From positions 1-64,000 of the forward strand of contig DATAEK010000009.1 of assembly GCA_036258055.1 (NCBI GenBank): a stretch of 64,000 bases of DNA, written 5' to 3'. Shown piece after piece: positions 9,113 through 17,143 of this stretch. The position numbers and the translations under genes were made by a program. Under the pieces are notes generated by a model. The model worked only from the letters and a program-made list of their open reading frames with translations. It was not told the origin of the DNA and made no database searches. Within the stretch, counting starts at the first letter, position 1, and each line of letters begins with the position of its first letter. The stretch is from DATAEK01 sp036258055 (GTDB lineage Bacteria > Acidobacteriota > Vicinamibacteria > Vicinamibacterales > 2-12-FULL-66-21).

Positions 9113-9237
9113 CACCGTTCGCATCACCGCGGAATCCGTCGAAAACTCCCCGCATTTCGCGCAATTCACGGCGCGTGACGTGTTATGCTGCACGGCCGGA
9201 GCGGAAATGCGGTGCGCATTTCCGAAAAGGAGAACAG

Positions 9238-9519
9238 ATGGCCAAGACCGCGAAGAAGAAGACCGCCCGCAAAGCAAACGCCGCCTTCATGAAGCCCGTG
9301 ACGCCGAGCGCTGCGCTCGCCGAAGTCGTCGGCGCCAAGCCGATCCCACGGACTGAGGTCACCAAGAAACTCTGGGCCTACATCAAGAAGAATGGCCTGC
9401 AGGATCCGAAGAACAAGCGGATGATCAAGGCCGACGCCACGCTCAAGGCGGTCTTCGGCGGCAAGGCATCCGTGAACATGTTCGAGATGACGAAGCTGGT
9501 CGGCAAGCACCTGAAGTAA
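9238..9519 (+). CDS. SWIB/MDM2-domain small basic protein
   Basis: Protein of 93 residues with a lysine/arginine-rich N-terminal tail (MAKTAKKKTARKANA) and a C-terminal SWIB/MDM2 fold: IPRTEVTKKLWAYIKKNGL, then LQDPKNKRMIKAD, LKAVFGG, and a closing FEMTKLVGKHLK. The domain is best known from eukaryotic chromatin remodellers and occurs in a few bacterial groups, where function is largely unknown; the basic tail suggests nucleic-acid binding, which is inference. The start is fixed by the strong ribosome site AAAAGGAGAAC at 9224-9234. A longer reading frame upstream lacks such a site and is not used. Confidence 0.88.
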   Translation: MAKTAKKKTARKANAAFMKPVTPSAALAEVVGAKPIPRTEVTKKLWAYIKKNGLQDPKNKRMIKADATLKAVFGGKASVNMFEMTKLVGKHLK

Positions 9520-9547
9520 GGCGGCTATCTCCACGGGAAAGGGCGGA

Positions 9548-9916
9548 ATGACCGCTGCGGCGCACGACGTCATCCTCAGGCGCTTCGACGCGCCGGACGA
9601 CGTGCGGGTCATGACGAAGGGCCGGTTCGAGCTGGTTCACATCGGCGGGTACACGATCGGCCGCGCCATCTACGAGCCCGGGTGGAAATGGTCCGAGCAC
9701 GTGGGGCCGCTCGTCGGCGCCACGCGGTGCACAGTCGAACACGTCGGTCTCGTGCTGTCAGGCACCGCCACGGCGGCGCTCGACGACGGCCGCGTGATCG
9801 AGTTGCGGGCCGGGGAGTTGTTCTACATTCCACCAATCCCGCACGACAGCTGGGTCGTAGGCAGCGAGCCCTACGTCTCGCTGCACTTCGTCGGAGCGGA
9901 CCACTACGCGCGGTGA
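9548..9916 (+). CDS. Cupin-domain protein
   Basis: Single-domain cupin of 122 residues. The first cupin motif is degenerate (PGWKWSEHVGPL ... CTVEHVGLVLSG, about 38-77) and the second is the PPIPHDSWVVG segment (about 97-107) with one clear histidine. The beta-barrel fold is supported by DGRVIELRAGELFYIPP. Such proteins bind small ligands or act as metal enzymes; no substrate can be deduced. It lies 28 bases after the SWIB gene, on the same strand. Confidence 0.8.
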   Translation: MTAAAHDVILRRFDAPDDVRVMTKGRFELVHIGGYTIGRAIYEPGWKWSEHVGPLVGATRCTVEHVGLVLSGTATAALDDGRVIELRAGELFYIPPIPHDSWVVGSEPYVSLHFVGADHYAR

Positions 9917-9960
9917 CGAGCCGCGCGTAGCCATACCGCACGGAAGCGCGGGAGGCTCTG

Positions 9961-9997
9961 ACCATTTACCCTTTGCCCTTTTCCATCTGCCATTTCC
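9961..9997. repeat. CCATTT-type word repeat
   Basis: Pyrimidine-rich degenerate tandem of words such as CCATTTACC, CTTTGCC and CCATTTCC, immediately before the DUF2721 gene. Closely similar words fill 33478-33570. The two sites are 23 kb apart and in unrelated contexts. Confidence 0.6.
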
Positions 9998-10498
9998 TTG
10001 GACCCGCAACCCAATCCCTTCGCGGCGCTCTCGATGATCGTCGCCCCCGCGATCCTGACCAATGCCTCGTCCGTCCTGGCGATGAGCACCAGCAATCGGC
10101 TGGCGCGCGCGGTCGATCGGGCGCGCGAACTCGCCCGTCAGCTCGAGGGTGCGGATCCGCACACGGCCTCTGCAAAGGACGACGCGCGCCGGCTCGAGGA
10201 GCTCGATGCAACCGAGCGCCGCGTCGAGATGCTGCTGCTCGTGCTCAGGAGCTTCTACATCGCCCTCGGCGGCTTCGCGTCCGCGACGCTCGCGTCCCTG
10301 CTCGGCGCCGTTCTCGCGATCTATTCAGGCGGCCCCGTCGTGACGATCTTCGAAGTGATCGGCGTTGGGGCCGGGATGGTCGGCGTCGGGTCGCTCGTTC
10401 GCGGGTCGGCCATCCTCGTCCGGGAGACCGGCATCGCGGTCCAGGTGATTCGTAAACGCGCCGCGACCATCCGCAGCGATCTGGCCTCCCGGCGCTGA
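9998..10498 (+). CDS. DUF2721-like membrane protein
   Basis: Membrane protein of 166 residues with a hydrophobic N-terminal segment (about 9-30) followed by the SNRLARAVDRARELARQL segment, a charged middle and two more membrane helices (about 80-105 and 112-135). This order matches the DUF2721 family, whose function is unknown. The proposed start is TTG at 9998; an internal ATG at 10033 would remove the beginning of the first hydrophobic segment. It lies between a word repeat and the aminopeptidase gene. Confidence 0.75.
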   Translation: MDPQPNPFAALSMIVAPAILTNASSVLAMSTSNRLARAVDRARELARQLEGADPHTASAKDDARRLEELDATERRVEMLLLVLRSFYIALGGFASATLASLLGAVLAIYSGGPVVTIFEVIGVGAGMVGVGSLVRGSAILVRETGIAVQVIRKRAATIRSDLASRR

Positions 10499-10578
10499 GG
10501 CGGCCCGACTGTTACAATCGAACGAGGGCGACAAAGGCTCGAAAAGGGGGTCCGGGGGACGTCCCTCGGTTTAGCGAG

Positions 10579-11616
10579 ATGACTTTCGGTTCCGCAACAG
10601 CGGATCTCATGACCGGCGCGCACAACGCCGTGGATGTGTGCCTGGCAATTCGTCCGGGCGAGCGCGTCGCCCTCATCGCCGACGAGGCGAGCAGCGACGT
10701 CGCCGCGAGTCTGGAAGAGGCGCTGGCCGAGCGCGAGGCGCGCACGGACTGCCTGCTCATCGAATCAGTGTCGCCACGGCCGATGCCGGCGGCGCCCCAA
10801 GCCGTGCTCGACGCGCTTGAGCGCACGGACGCCGGCATCCTGTGCGTGCAGCCGCAGGAAGGCGAACTCGGCGCGCGGATGGCGATCGTCGCCGTCGTCG
10901 AACGCCGCCGCGTCCGTTACGCGCACATGGTCGGCGTGACGCCGCGGATCATGTGCGAGGGCATGCGCGCGGACTACCGCCAGGTCGATCGTCTCAGCCA
11001 GCTGCTCTGCAATCGGATGCACACCGCGCGGGCGCTGACGGTCCGGACGAAGGGCGGCACGAGCTTCAGTGCCCGCTTCGATCACTCGCTGGCGTGGGTG
11101 AAGACGAGCGGCATCATCAATCCGCGATACTGGTCGAATCTGCCTGCGGGCGAAGTGTTCACGACACCGGCGAGCGTCGACGGCACGTTCGTCTGTGACG
11201 GGACGGCCGGCGACTACTTCAACGCGAAATACGGCATCCTCGACCGGACGCCGCTCGTGCTCGAGATCCGCGGCGGACGTCTCGTCTCCGCGCAATGCGA
11301 GCGGACCGACCTCGAACGGGATTTCTGGTCTTACTGTCATACCGACGCCAACAGCGATCGCGTGGGAGAGCTGGCCTTCGGCACCAATCTCGGCCTCCGC
11401 GACATGATCGGCATCCTGCTGCAGGACGAGAAGGTGCCGGGCGTGCACCTGGCGTTCGGCGATCCCTACGGCAGCCAGACGCACGCGGACTGGTCGTCGC
11501 GCACTCACGTCGACGTGCTGACCCGCGGCTGCGACGTCTGGATCGACGACGATCAGGTGATCGCGGAGGGGCAGTACATACTCGAGAAGTTCGCGGACAC
11601 GGAGGAGATGCGCTGA
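10579..11616 (+). CDS. M29-family aminopeptidase
   Basis: Cytoplasmic-type metallopeptidase of 345 residues similar to the M29 (AmpS/PepS, aminopeptidase T) family, which removes N-terminal residues using a two-metal site. The metal-binding region is C-terminal: GELAFGTN (Glu), LLQDEK (Glu), GVHLAFGDPYGSQ (His, Tyr) and THVDVL (His, Asp), in the family order. It is somewhat shorter than the roughly 400-residue archetypes, mainly at the N-terminus. It lacks an obvious signal peptide. A TGTTACAAT extended -10-like sequence lies at 10510-10518. Confidence 0.78.
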   Translation: MTFGSATADLMTGAHNAVDVCLAIRPGERVALIADEASSDVAASLEEALAEREARTDCLLIESVSPRPMPAAPQAVLDALERTDAGILCVQPQEGELGARMAIVAVVERRRVRYAHMVGVTPRIMCEGMRADYRQVDRLSQLLCNRMHTARALTVRTKGGTSFSARFDHSLAWVKTSGIINPRYWSNLPAGEVFTTPASVDGTFVCDGTAGDYFNAKYGILDRTPLVLEIRGGRLVSAQCERTDLERDFWSYCHTDANSDRVGELAFGTNLGLRDMIGILLQDEKVPGVHLAFGDPYGSQTHADWSSRTHVDVLTRGCDVWIDDDQVIAEGQYILEKFADTEEMR

Positions 11617-11702
11617 AACGTGCAAGGTTCAGGGTGCAGCGTTCAAGGTGCTGGTTGGTGCAGGGTTCAGGGTTCAGGGTGCAGCGTGCTCCCGGGCGCT
11701 GA
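11617..11702. repeat. GTGCAGGGTTCAGG word repeat
   Basis: Directly after the aminopeptidase stop lies a degenerate tandem of words GTGCAAGGTTCAGG, GTGCAGCGTTCAAG, GTGCAGGGTTCAGG and GGTTCAGGGTGCAGCG. It has no coding role. It fills most of the gap before the rhodanese gene. Confidence 0.7.
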
Positions 11703-11723
11703 ATCGTCGAAAGGCCGTGTTTC

Positions 11724-12164
11724 TTGAGTAACGTGAATCCCCGGTTCGCTTGGGCGTTCCTGGTGTTTGCCGTGACAGCAGTGTTGGCGGCACCGGCCGC
11801 GGCGCAGGATGACGAGCTTGCCTCGCAGAAGCTGCGCGTCGACTGGCAGACGTTCAAGAAACACTACGACGCGAAGGAGATTGTGGTCGTCGACGTCCGC
11901 GACACGACGTCGTACGAGATCGGCCACATTCCCGGTGCGCGATCGATCCCGCTCCCGGACATCGAACGCGAGATCAACAACCTCAAGAAGATCACGAAGC
12001 CGATCGTCGTCTACTGCGCCTGACCGTCCGAGCACACGAGCGCCCGGGCGGCGCTCACGCTGCAGCAGCAGGGCATCGACGCGCACGCGCTGATCGGCGG
12101 CTACAACAGGTGGCTGGAAGAGAAGGGGAGAGTCGAAAGAGGCGACGGAAGAGAGGAACGGTAG
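11724..12164 (+). CDS. Exported rhodanese-like protein with in-frame TGA (candidate selenoprotein)
   Basis: Rhodanese-fold sulfurtransferase-like protein with an N-terminal signal peptide (about 1-28, AAPAAAQDD) and the motifs VVVDVRD (54-60), GHIPGARSIPLPDI (67-80) and IVVYCA (94-99). Codon 100 (12021-12023) is TGA, after which the same frame continues for 46 codons with perfect rhodanese sequence: PSEHTSARAALTLQQQGI and LIGGYNRWLEEKG, ending at TAG 12162-12164. In the YCxCP(N/S)ExxSA rhodanese subgroup this codon is the second cysteine, which lies at the catalytic loop position. Reading it as selenocysteine gives a 146-residue protein with a Cys-Ala-Sec motif. A 7-bp hairpin follows 14 bases after the TGA. 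Alternatives are a recent nonsense mutation or sequencing error. The start is TTG at 11724 behind GAAAGG; GTG at 11733 is possible. Confidence 0.72.
12038..12056 (+). promoter_or_regulatory. Candidate bacterial SECIS hairpin
   Basis: A perfect 7-bp stem, GAGCGCC at 12038-12044 pairing with GGCGCTC at 12050-12056, closes a five-base loop CGGGC (12045-12049). The loop begins 21 bases after the in-frame TGA and has G at its second position. Bacterial SECIS elements are known to lie within the coding region just downstream of UGA, with a guanine at the start of the apical loop at about this distance. In GC-rich DNA such stems also arise by chance, so the case rests on its combination with the TGA at the active site. 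Confidence 0.55.
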
Positions 12165-12194
12165 CGTCCGGTTTCAGCCAGGTTTCAGCCGGAC
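12162..12194. repeat. TCCGG...CCGGA repeat forming the rhodanese stop
   Basis: Copy of the dispersed palindromic repeat beginning TAGCGTCCGG and ending CAGCCGGAC, with an internal CAGCCAGG. The TAG that starts the element is the stop codon of the rhodanese gene. A closely similar, longer copy lies at 23386-23417, where TAG is again a stop codon. Confidence 0.75.
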
Positions 12195-12210
12195 CCGATA
12201 GACAGCCGCT

Positions 12211-12939
12211 TCACCATCCGCTCAAATACGCGCGCATCTCGTCCTTCCAATAGGGCCAGTCGTGCCCCCCGCGCGGACCCCAGTCGTCGAGATAGTGCCG
12301 GATGCCCTTCCGAGCAAGGATCCCTGAGAGCGCGTACGAAAAACTGCTCTCCTCCCACGGTCCCGAGCCTGTCACCAGCCTGATCTCGCACGTCGACAGT
12401 TGCTCGAACACCCAGCGGTCGCTGAGATTCGACAGGTAGTCGACCGGATTGTGGAAGTAGAACGTCTCGTTGTACAGACCGTCCATGAAGCGCTGGAGAT
12501 CGTAGACACCCGAGAGCGCGTACACACGCTTGAAGACGTCGGGGTAGCGGAAGAGGGTGTTCGCCGCGTGATACGCGCCGAGCGATGCGCCCATCGTCGC
12601 GATCGGGATGCCCTGCGTCTGGCAGCTCGCGTAAATGAAAGGCACGACTTCCTGACGGATGTAGTCGTCGAACATGCGCTGCCGCCAGATCCGATGAAAC
12701 GGATGCGCGTTCTTGTTCAGATACGAGTCGTGATTGTTCGACCCGACGCAGAACATCTTCACCCGTCCACCGTCGATGAACTCGGCGAGCGCGTCGATCA
12801 TCCCGTGACGGTGCAGCTCCCACTCGTCGCCGTGGCTGGTCGGAAACGCGAGCAGCGGCGGGCCCCAGTGGCCGAAGACCGCCACACCCGTCCCGTAGCC
12901 GAGCCGCGGAGAATGCCAGTTGTGCTGTTCGATGCGCAT
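12211..12939 (-). CDS. Alpha/beta-hydrolase, putative esterase family
   Basis: Esterase-D-type alpha/beta hydrolase of 242 residues without a signal peptide. The nucleophile elbow is GASLG (Ser119) in ATMGASLGAYHAAN; the likely catalytic histidine is in RGGHDWPYW near residue 227. VFGHWGPPLLAFPTSHGDEWE near the N-terminus provides the oxyanion-side loop. Relatives hydrolyse acyl esters, but the substrate is not evident. The ATG at 12939 is chosen because homologous-looking sequence begins at MRIEQHNW; it lies 19 bases after the stop of the D-aminoacylase-like gene, so the two are probably co-transcribed. Confidence 0.82.
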   Translation of the reverse strand: MRIEQHNWHSPRLGYGTGVAVFGHWGPPLLAFPTSHGDEWELHRHGMIDALAEFIDGGRVKMFCVGSNNHDSYLNKNAHPFHRIWRQRMFDDYIRQEVVPFIYASCQTQGIPIATMGASLGAYHAANTLFRYPDVFKRVYALSGVYDLQRFMDGLYNETFYFHNPVDYLSNLSDRWVFEQLSTCEIRLVTGSGPWEESSFSYALSGILARKGIRHYLDDWGPRGGHDWPYWKDEMRAYLSGW

Positions 12940-12958
12940 GAGTGTCGGCTGATCCGCG

Positions 12959-14656
12959 TTACTTCCGGCCCGGTCCCCAGAGCGCGCGTCCAGGCTTCGC
13001 GCCCGTGTGCTCGCCGTCCTGGAGCACCTGGACGCCATTGACGAACACGTGTTTCATGCCGACGGCATACTGGTGAGGGTTGTCGAAGGTCGCACGGTCC
13101 GCGATCGTCGCGGGGTCGAAGACCACAACGTCGGCAAACATGCCTTCCTTGAGGAACCCGCGCCGATCCAGTTCGAGATTGGTTGCCGGCAGGCCGCTCA
13201 GCCGGCGCACCGCTTCCTCGAGCGGGATGACCTTTTCGTCTCGCACATATTTGCCCAGCAGCCGCGAGAAGTTGCCGTAGGCGCGCGGGTGAGTCGACGA
13301 TTTCGTGAACGGCGGCTCGGGCGCCATCGAACCGGCGTCGGATCCGAATGACACCCATGGCAGCTTGATCTGTTTGCGGATGTTGTCCTCCGAGATCATG
13401 AAATACACGGTCCCCACACGGGAATGATCCTCGAGCACCAGGTTCATGATCGTGTCCACGGGATCCTCGCCGCGCTGCTTGGCGGCCTCCGCCAGCGTTT
13501 TGCCGGTGAGCGGTTTCAGGGCGTCCGATTTGAACTCGACGAGCAGGACGCGGTCTGCCGATCCCGCCGCGAGGTACAGGTTCTCCCAGTCCTTGGTGGG
13601 CGTGCGGATGGCTGCCGCAATCTTCTTCCGAGTGTCAGCGTCTGCCAGGCGCTTGTAGGCGGCGTCGTACCCGCCGTCCAGCACCCAGGGCGGCATCGCT
13701 GCGTCGAGGCCTGTGGCGCCAGCGGGGTAGGTGTACATGTCCGCGGTAATCTTGAGCCCCTGTTTCTGCGCCGCTTCGATCAGCGCGATGGCCTGGTCCA
13801 TCTTGGCCCAATTCGCCTGACCGGCCGCCTTGAGGTGATAGATCTCCGCCGGGATGCCGGCCTCGCGGCTGATGCGGATCAACTCGTTGAGGGCCTCGAT
13901 GAGCCGCGTTCCCTCGCTTCTCATGTGCGAGATGTACTTGCCTCGATACTGCGCGGCGACTTTGCACAGCGCGATCAGCTCGTCGGTTGTCGCGTAGAAC
14001 GCGGGTGCGTAGATGAGCGACGAGCCGATGCCGAGTGCGCCTGCTTCCATCTCCTTCCGCACCAGCGCCCGCATCTCGTCGAGCTGCTGCGGCGTGGGCT
14101 TCTTGTCCTCGAGTCCGATGACGTGCTCGCGGATCGTCGTGGCGCCGATGAACGAGGCGACGTTCGGCGAGATGCCGCGCCGCTCGAGGTCCAGGAGGTA
14201 TTCCGACAGCGTGGTCCACGTGATGTCGAACTTGATGTCGCCCATCTGCTCGACCGCACGGGCCTTCATCGCGTCGGTCAGCGGTCCCATCGACGATCCC
14301 TCGCCGAAGATCTCGGTGGTCACGCCCTGACGGATCTCTCCCTGCGACTTGCCGTCAGCAATCAGCGTGTCCGTCGACCACGAGAGCATATTGATGAAGC
14401 CGGGCGCGACCGCGAGTCCGGCTGCATCGAGGGTCACGCCGGCCGGCGCTCCGGTGAGCTCGCCGAGTGCGGCTATCTTGTCGCCGCGCAGACCGACGTC
14501 CACGCGCCGTCCGGCTGTGCCCGTGCCGTCGTACACAGTCCCGCCGCGGATGATGATATCGAAGGTGGTGGGCTGGTGGTCTGGCGATGATCCCGAACGC
14601 AGCGCGAACGCGAGAACGGCCACCGAAGCGATCACGAGAACGCGGGCGAGTCGCAT
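12959..14656 (-). CDS. D-aminoacylase-like amidohydrolase lacking the HxH motif
   Basis: Exported protein of 565 residues with an N-terminal signal sequence and the N-acyl-D-amino-acid deacylase/dihydroorotase-like amidohydrolase fold. It has VYDGTG (42-47), PGFIN (85-89), ISHMRSEG and IYHLKAAG with the later metal histidines, and the closing VFVNGVQVLQDGEHTGAKPGR segment. The usual HxH after PGFID is replaced by MLSWS (residues 90-94), whereas the paralogue at 24752 has HTH. Either metal binding differs or the enzyme has another activity. A TATAAT lies only six bases before the ATG at 14656 and no ribosome site is present, which favours this start over an upstream in-frame one. Confidence 0.82.
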   Translation of the reverse strand: MRLARVLVIASVAVLAFALRSGSSPDHQPTTFDIIIRGGTVYDGTGTAGRRVDVGLRGDKIAALGELTGAPAGVTLDAAGLAVAPGFINMLSWSTDTLIADGKSQGEIRQGVTTEIFGEGSSMGPLTDAMKARAVEQMGDIKFDITWTTLSEYLLDLERRGISPNVASFIGATTIREHVIGLEDKKPTPQQLDEMRALVRKEMEAGALGIGSSLIYAPAFYATTDELIALCKVAAQYRGKYISHMRSEGTRLIEALNELIRISREAGIPAEIYHLKAAGQANWAKMDQAIALIEAAQKQGLKITADMYTYPAGATGLDAAMPPWVLDGGYDAAYKRLADADTRKKIAAAIRTPTKDWENLYLAAGSADRVLLVEFKSDALKPLTGKTLAEAAKQRGEDPVDTIMNLVLEDHSRVGTVYFMISEDNIRKQIKLPWVSFGSDAGSMAPEPPFTKSSTHPRAYGNFSRLLGKYVRDEKVIPLEEAVRRLSGLPATNLELDRRGFLKEGMFADVVVFDPATIADRATFDNPHQYAVGMKHVFVNGVQVLQDGEHTGAKPGRALWGPGRK

Positions 14657-14662
14657 GCGCGC

Positions 14663-14668
14663 ATTATA
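14663..14668 (-). promoter_or_regulatory. -10 hexamer (TATAAT) of the D-aminoacylase-like gene
   Basis: On the minus strand a consensus TATAAT ends six bases before the ATG at 14656. Transcription from it would begin at or next to the start codon, giving a leaderless message. No clear -35 hexamer is seen; CGGACA lies 16 bases further upstream. Confidence 0.55.
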
Positions 14669-14742
14669 GGAGTAGTTTGGCTGCTGTCCGCTCTCGCCGC
14701 ACGCTGTTGCGAATTCCGCCGGCGAGCCAGCATTTCTCAATA

Positions 14743-14766
14743 CGCGCGGGGCCCCACCCCCGCGCG
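14743..14766. repeat. GGGGCCCCACCCC-loop hairpin
   Basis: Arm CGCGCGGGG, loop CCCCAC and arm CCCCGCGCG form a perfect 9-bp stem. It belongs to the dispersed hairpin family at 33321-33392, 55990-56067 and, degenerate, 21239-21265. The adjoining DNA (14767-14850) is GC-rich and repetitive, with short palindromes. No gene is present between 14657 and 14883. Confidence 0.7.
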
Positions 14767-14883
14767 CTTCTACGCGCTTCGCGCGACGGCCTTCGGCCTT
14801 GCCGCCCGCCGCTGAATCGCGTCGGCGGGCAGCCTAGCGATCACAATCACCACCGAGCGCCGAGCCCCGAGTCCCGGGCTCGC

Positions 14884-16235
14884 TCACCTATCACCCCCCG
14901 GATACCCTGGCCGCTTCAACAGCGCCGGCGGGACGGCCGCCTTCGTGGCGTTGATCGTGTAGCGGTAGGCCTCGATGAACCAGCCGCTCCCATCGCGTTT
15001 GACGACCAGCGTGCACAGCCCGTCAAGTGGAGGTACGGGCTGATTGTTCGCGTCGGTGAGACCGCGCAGCTGCCACCTGCCGTCCGCGACGGCGATGTCC
15101 GCCGACAGACAGCGAATGCGCATGAGCCTCACCAGATGTCGCGAGTTGCGATACGTGCGCTGAGCGAACAGGAGCCGTCGATTCTGCTCGATGATCACCC
15201 GTCCGGGCTCGATGAGGTCGTCAGGATGAACGAAGTCACCGCCGACCGACCACAGTTTCGCGAGGCCGATCGCGTCCTGGTTGGTCCAAAACGCCGTGAA
15301 CGCATCGCCAATTTGACGGATCGTCCGCTCATCACCCGGTGAGCACGTCCCGGCACTTTGGGGGACGATACCAGCAGCTGTCGGGCCGGTGTTCGCCGCA
15401 GATGCAGGATTCGGCGACGTGACGGCCGGCAGCGACGCGCTCTGTAAGTCACGCAGATCCGACTGAATCGTTGCCGTGAGTGCATCGAGGACGATCTGCC
15501 CTTTCTGCTTCGTCGCGAGCGTCGGATCGCCCCACGTGCCGCTCGCCGAGAAAGTACCCTGACCGGCGGGTTGCCGCGTGAGCTGCAGCGGGTGGGTGAT
15601 CGCGCCGACGTCCCTCACGGCGCGCGACATGTCCACGGAGTCCGGATCGATCGCGAGCATCATCGACGTCTCGATCTCGTCTGCGTGGCTGCCCGCAGCC
15701 TGCCGCCGCACGCCGCGCGACACATTCTCGAGCGCCGCCTCGATCTGGGTGTACCGCAGCAGCACCCCCCCCTTGCGGGCGCACGTGCAGCGAGGTTGAG
15801 CGGTCGATCCGCGGACGCGGTCGTGCTCAACACGTAGAAGCGCCGCGGACCGTACTTCGCCAGGCTCCGTACGATGTCCGTGGTGAGATTCTGCGCGGTG
15901 GCGCTCGACAGCGACACCGTTCCCGGGTACTCGGCGAACCCGGTGGAGTAGTGATAGGTGATCGCCGGTGCGATCACGACGGCGGAGTCCTTCGCGATCC
16001 GTCGCGCCAGAAAAGTCGCCAGCGTCAGGTCCGTGCGAAGGGGCAGGTGCGGGCCGTGTTCGAGACTGGCGGCGCCGAGCGGAATCACGACCACCGACTC
16101 CGGCGACAGCAGCCGTTCGGCTTCTGGCCACGTCACCTGTTCGAGCAGCGCTCCCTTGTCCGGCCCCGGCGCCTGGCCGATCTGATGTGACGGCCATGCA
16201 ACGACGACGGCGAGTGCGATGAGCGCGGCACGCAT
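14884..16235 (-). pseudogene. Creatininase/NTF2-like fusion, frameshifted
   Basis: The N-terminal part from ATG 16235 has a signal peptide and a creatininase-family domain: VVVIPLGAASLEHGPHLPL, RTDLTLATFLARRI, YHYSTGFAEYPGTVSL and RRFYVLST. At a run of eight G on this strand (15765-15772) the frame is lost. The domain continues in the neighbouring frame with GVLLRYTQIEAALENVSRG and GSHADEIETSMMLAIDP. Nine G would restore one open frame. After the creatininase domain comes a linker and a C-terminal SnoaL/DUF4440-like (NTF2-fold) domain from about 15340 down to 14884. The indel may be a true inactivation, a slippage site or a homopolymer sequencing error. A GAGGAG ribosome site precedes the ATG. 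Confidence 0.75.
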
Positions 16236-16315
16236 AGTGGGACTCCTCGCTGACTTCTGACGACCGCCCGGGACGAAAGGACTGTACACTGCTGCACTGC
16301 AGACGATCGATCGCA

Positions 16316-17143
16316 ATGGATTGGGACGCCGAACGGTATCACCTCCTCTCCGACCCGCAGCAAGGCTGGGGACGCCGGGTGCTGCACCGCCTGGCGCCGG
16401 TTGGCGGCGAGCGCATTCTCGATATCGGGTGCGGTACAGGCCGGCTCACTGCGGAGCTCCTCGAACGTATGGGCCGCGGCCACGTCGTCGGGCTCGATCG
16501 TTCCGAAAGCATGCTCAGGGAAGCCGCGGCACGCTATGCCTCGCGGCCGCCATTTACGCCTTTGCATGACGCGTCGACCCATCCAAGCCTGCTGACGTTC
16601 GTTCGCGCCGACGGTGCCGCGCTGCCGTTCGTCGATGCCTTCGATGCGGTGTTCAGCACCGCCGCGCTGCATTGGATTCCCGACCACGCCGCGTTGTTCG
16701 TGAGCATCTATCGGGCACTGGCGCCCGGCGGCCGGTTCATCGCCCAATGCGGTGGCGGTCCGAACCTCGAGACGCTGCTCGCGCGGGCGCACGAGCTCAT
16801 GGCCTCATCACGCTACGCACCCTATTTCGACGGATGGCACGAGCCGTGGTATTTCGCTGATCCTCCAGCCACCACACTGCGGCTCGAACACGCAGGGTTT
16901 TCAGCGATCGAGGTCTCTCTCGAGGAATCGCCGACGACCCTGGACGATCGAGCGAGCTACGTGGACTTTCTGTCTTGTGTGTGCGTGCAGCACCACATCG
17001 AGCAGCTGCCGGCGTCCGAACGCCCGCCATTCCTGGACGCGCTCGCGGCGCTCGCGGCGACGGACGATCCGCCGTTCACGCTCGACTACTGGCGCCTCAA
17101 CATCTCGGCTCGCAAGCCGGTCGGCGTCGAGCAGGCCGCGTGA
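16316..17143 (+). CDS. Class I SAM-dependent methyltransferase
   Basis: Soluble methyltransferase of 275 residues. The SAM-binding motif I is ILDIGCGTGRLT (34-45); GHVVGLDRSESML gives the acidic residue for the ribose (Asp near 60); FVRADGAALPF and FDAVFSTAALHWIPD are motifs II and III. It most resembles trans-aconitate/ubiquinone-type small-molecule methyltransferases, but the substrate cannot be assigned. It is divergent from the creatininase gene with 80 bases between them; TACACT at 16285-16290 is a possible -10 element. Confidence 0.85.
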   Translation: MDWDAERYHLLSDPQQGWGRRVLHRLAPVGGERILDIGCGTGRLTAELLERMGRGHVVGLDRSESMLREAAARYASRPPFTPLHDASTHPSLLTFVRADGAALPFVDAFDAVFSTAALHWIPDHAALFVSIYRALAPGGRFIAQCGGGPNLETLLARAHELMASSRYAPYFDGWHEPWYFADPPATTLRLEHAGFSAIEVSLEESPTTLDDRASYVDFLSCVCVQHHIEQLPASERPPFLDALAALAATDDPPFTLDYWRLNISARKPVGVEQAA

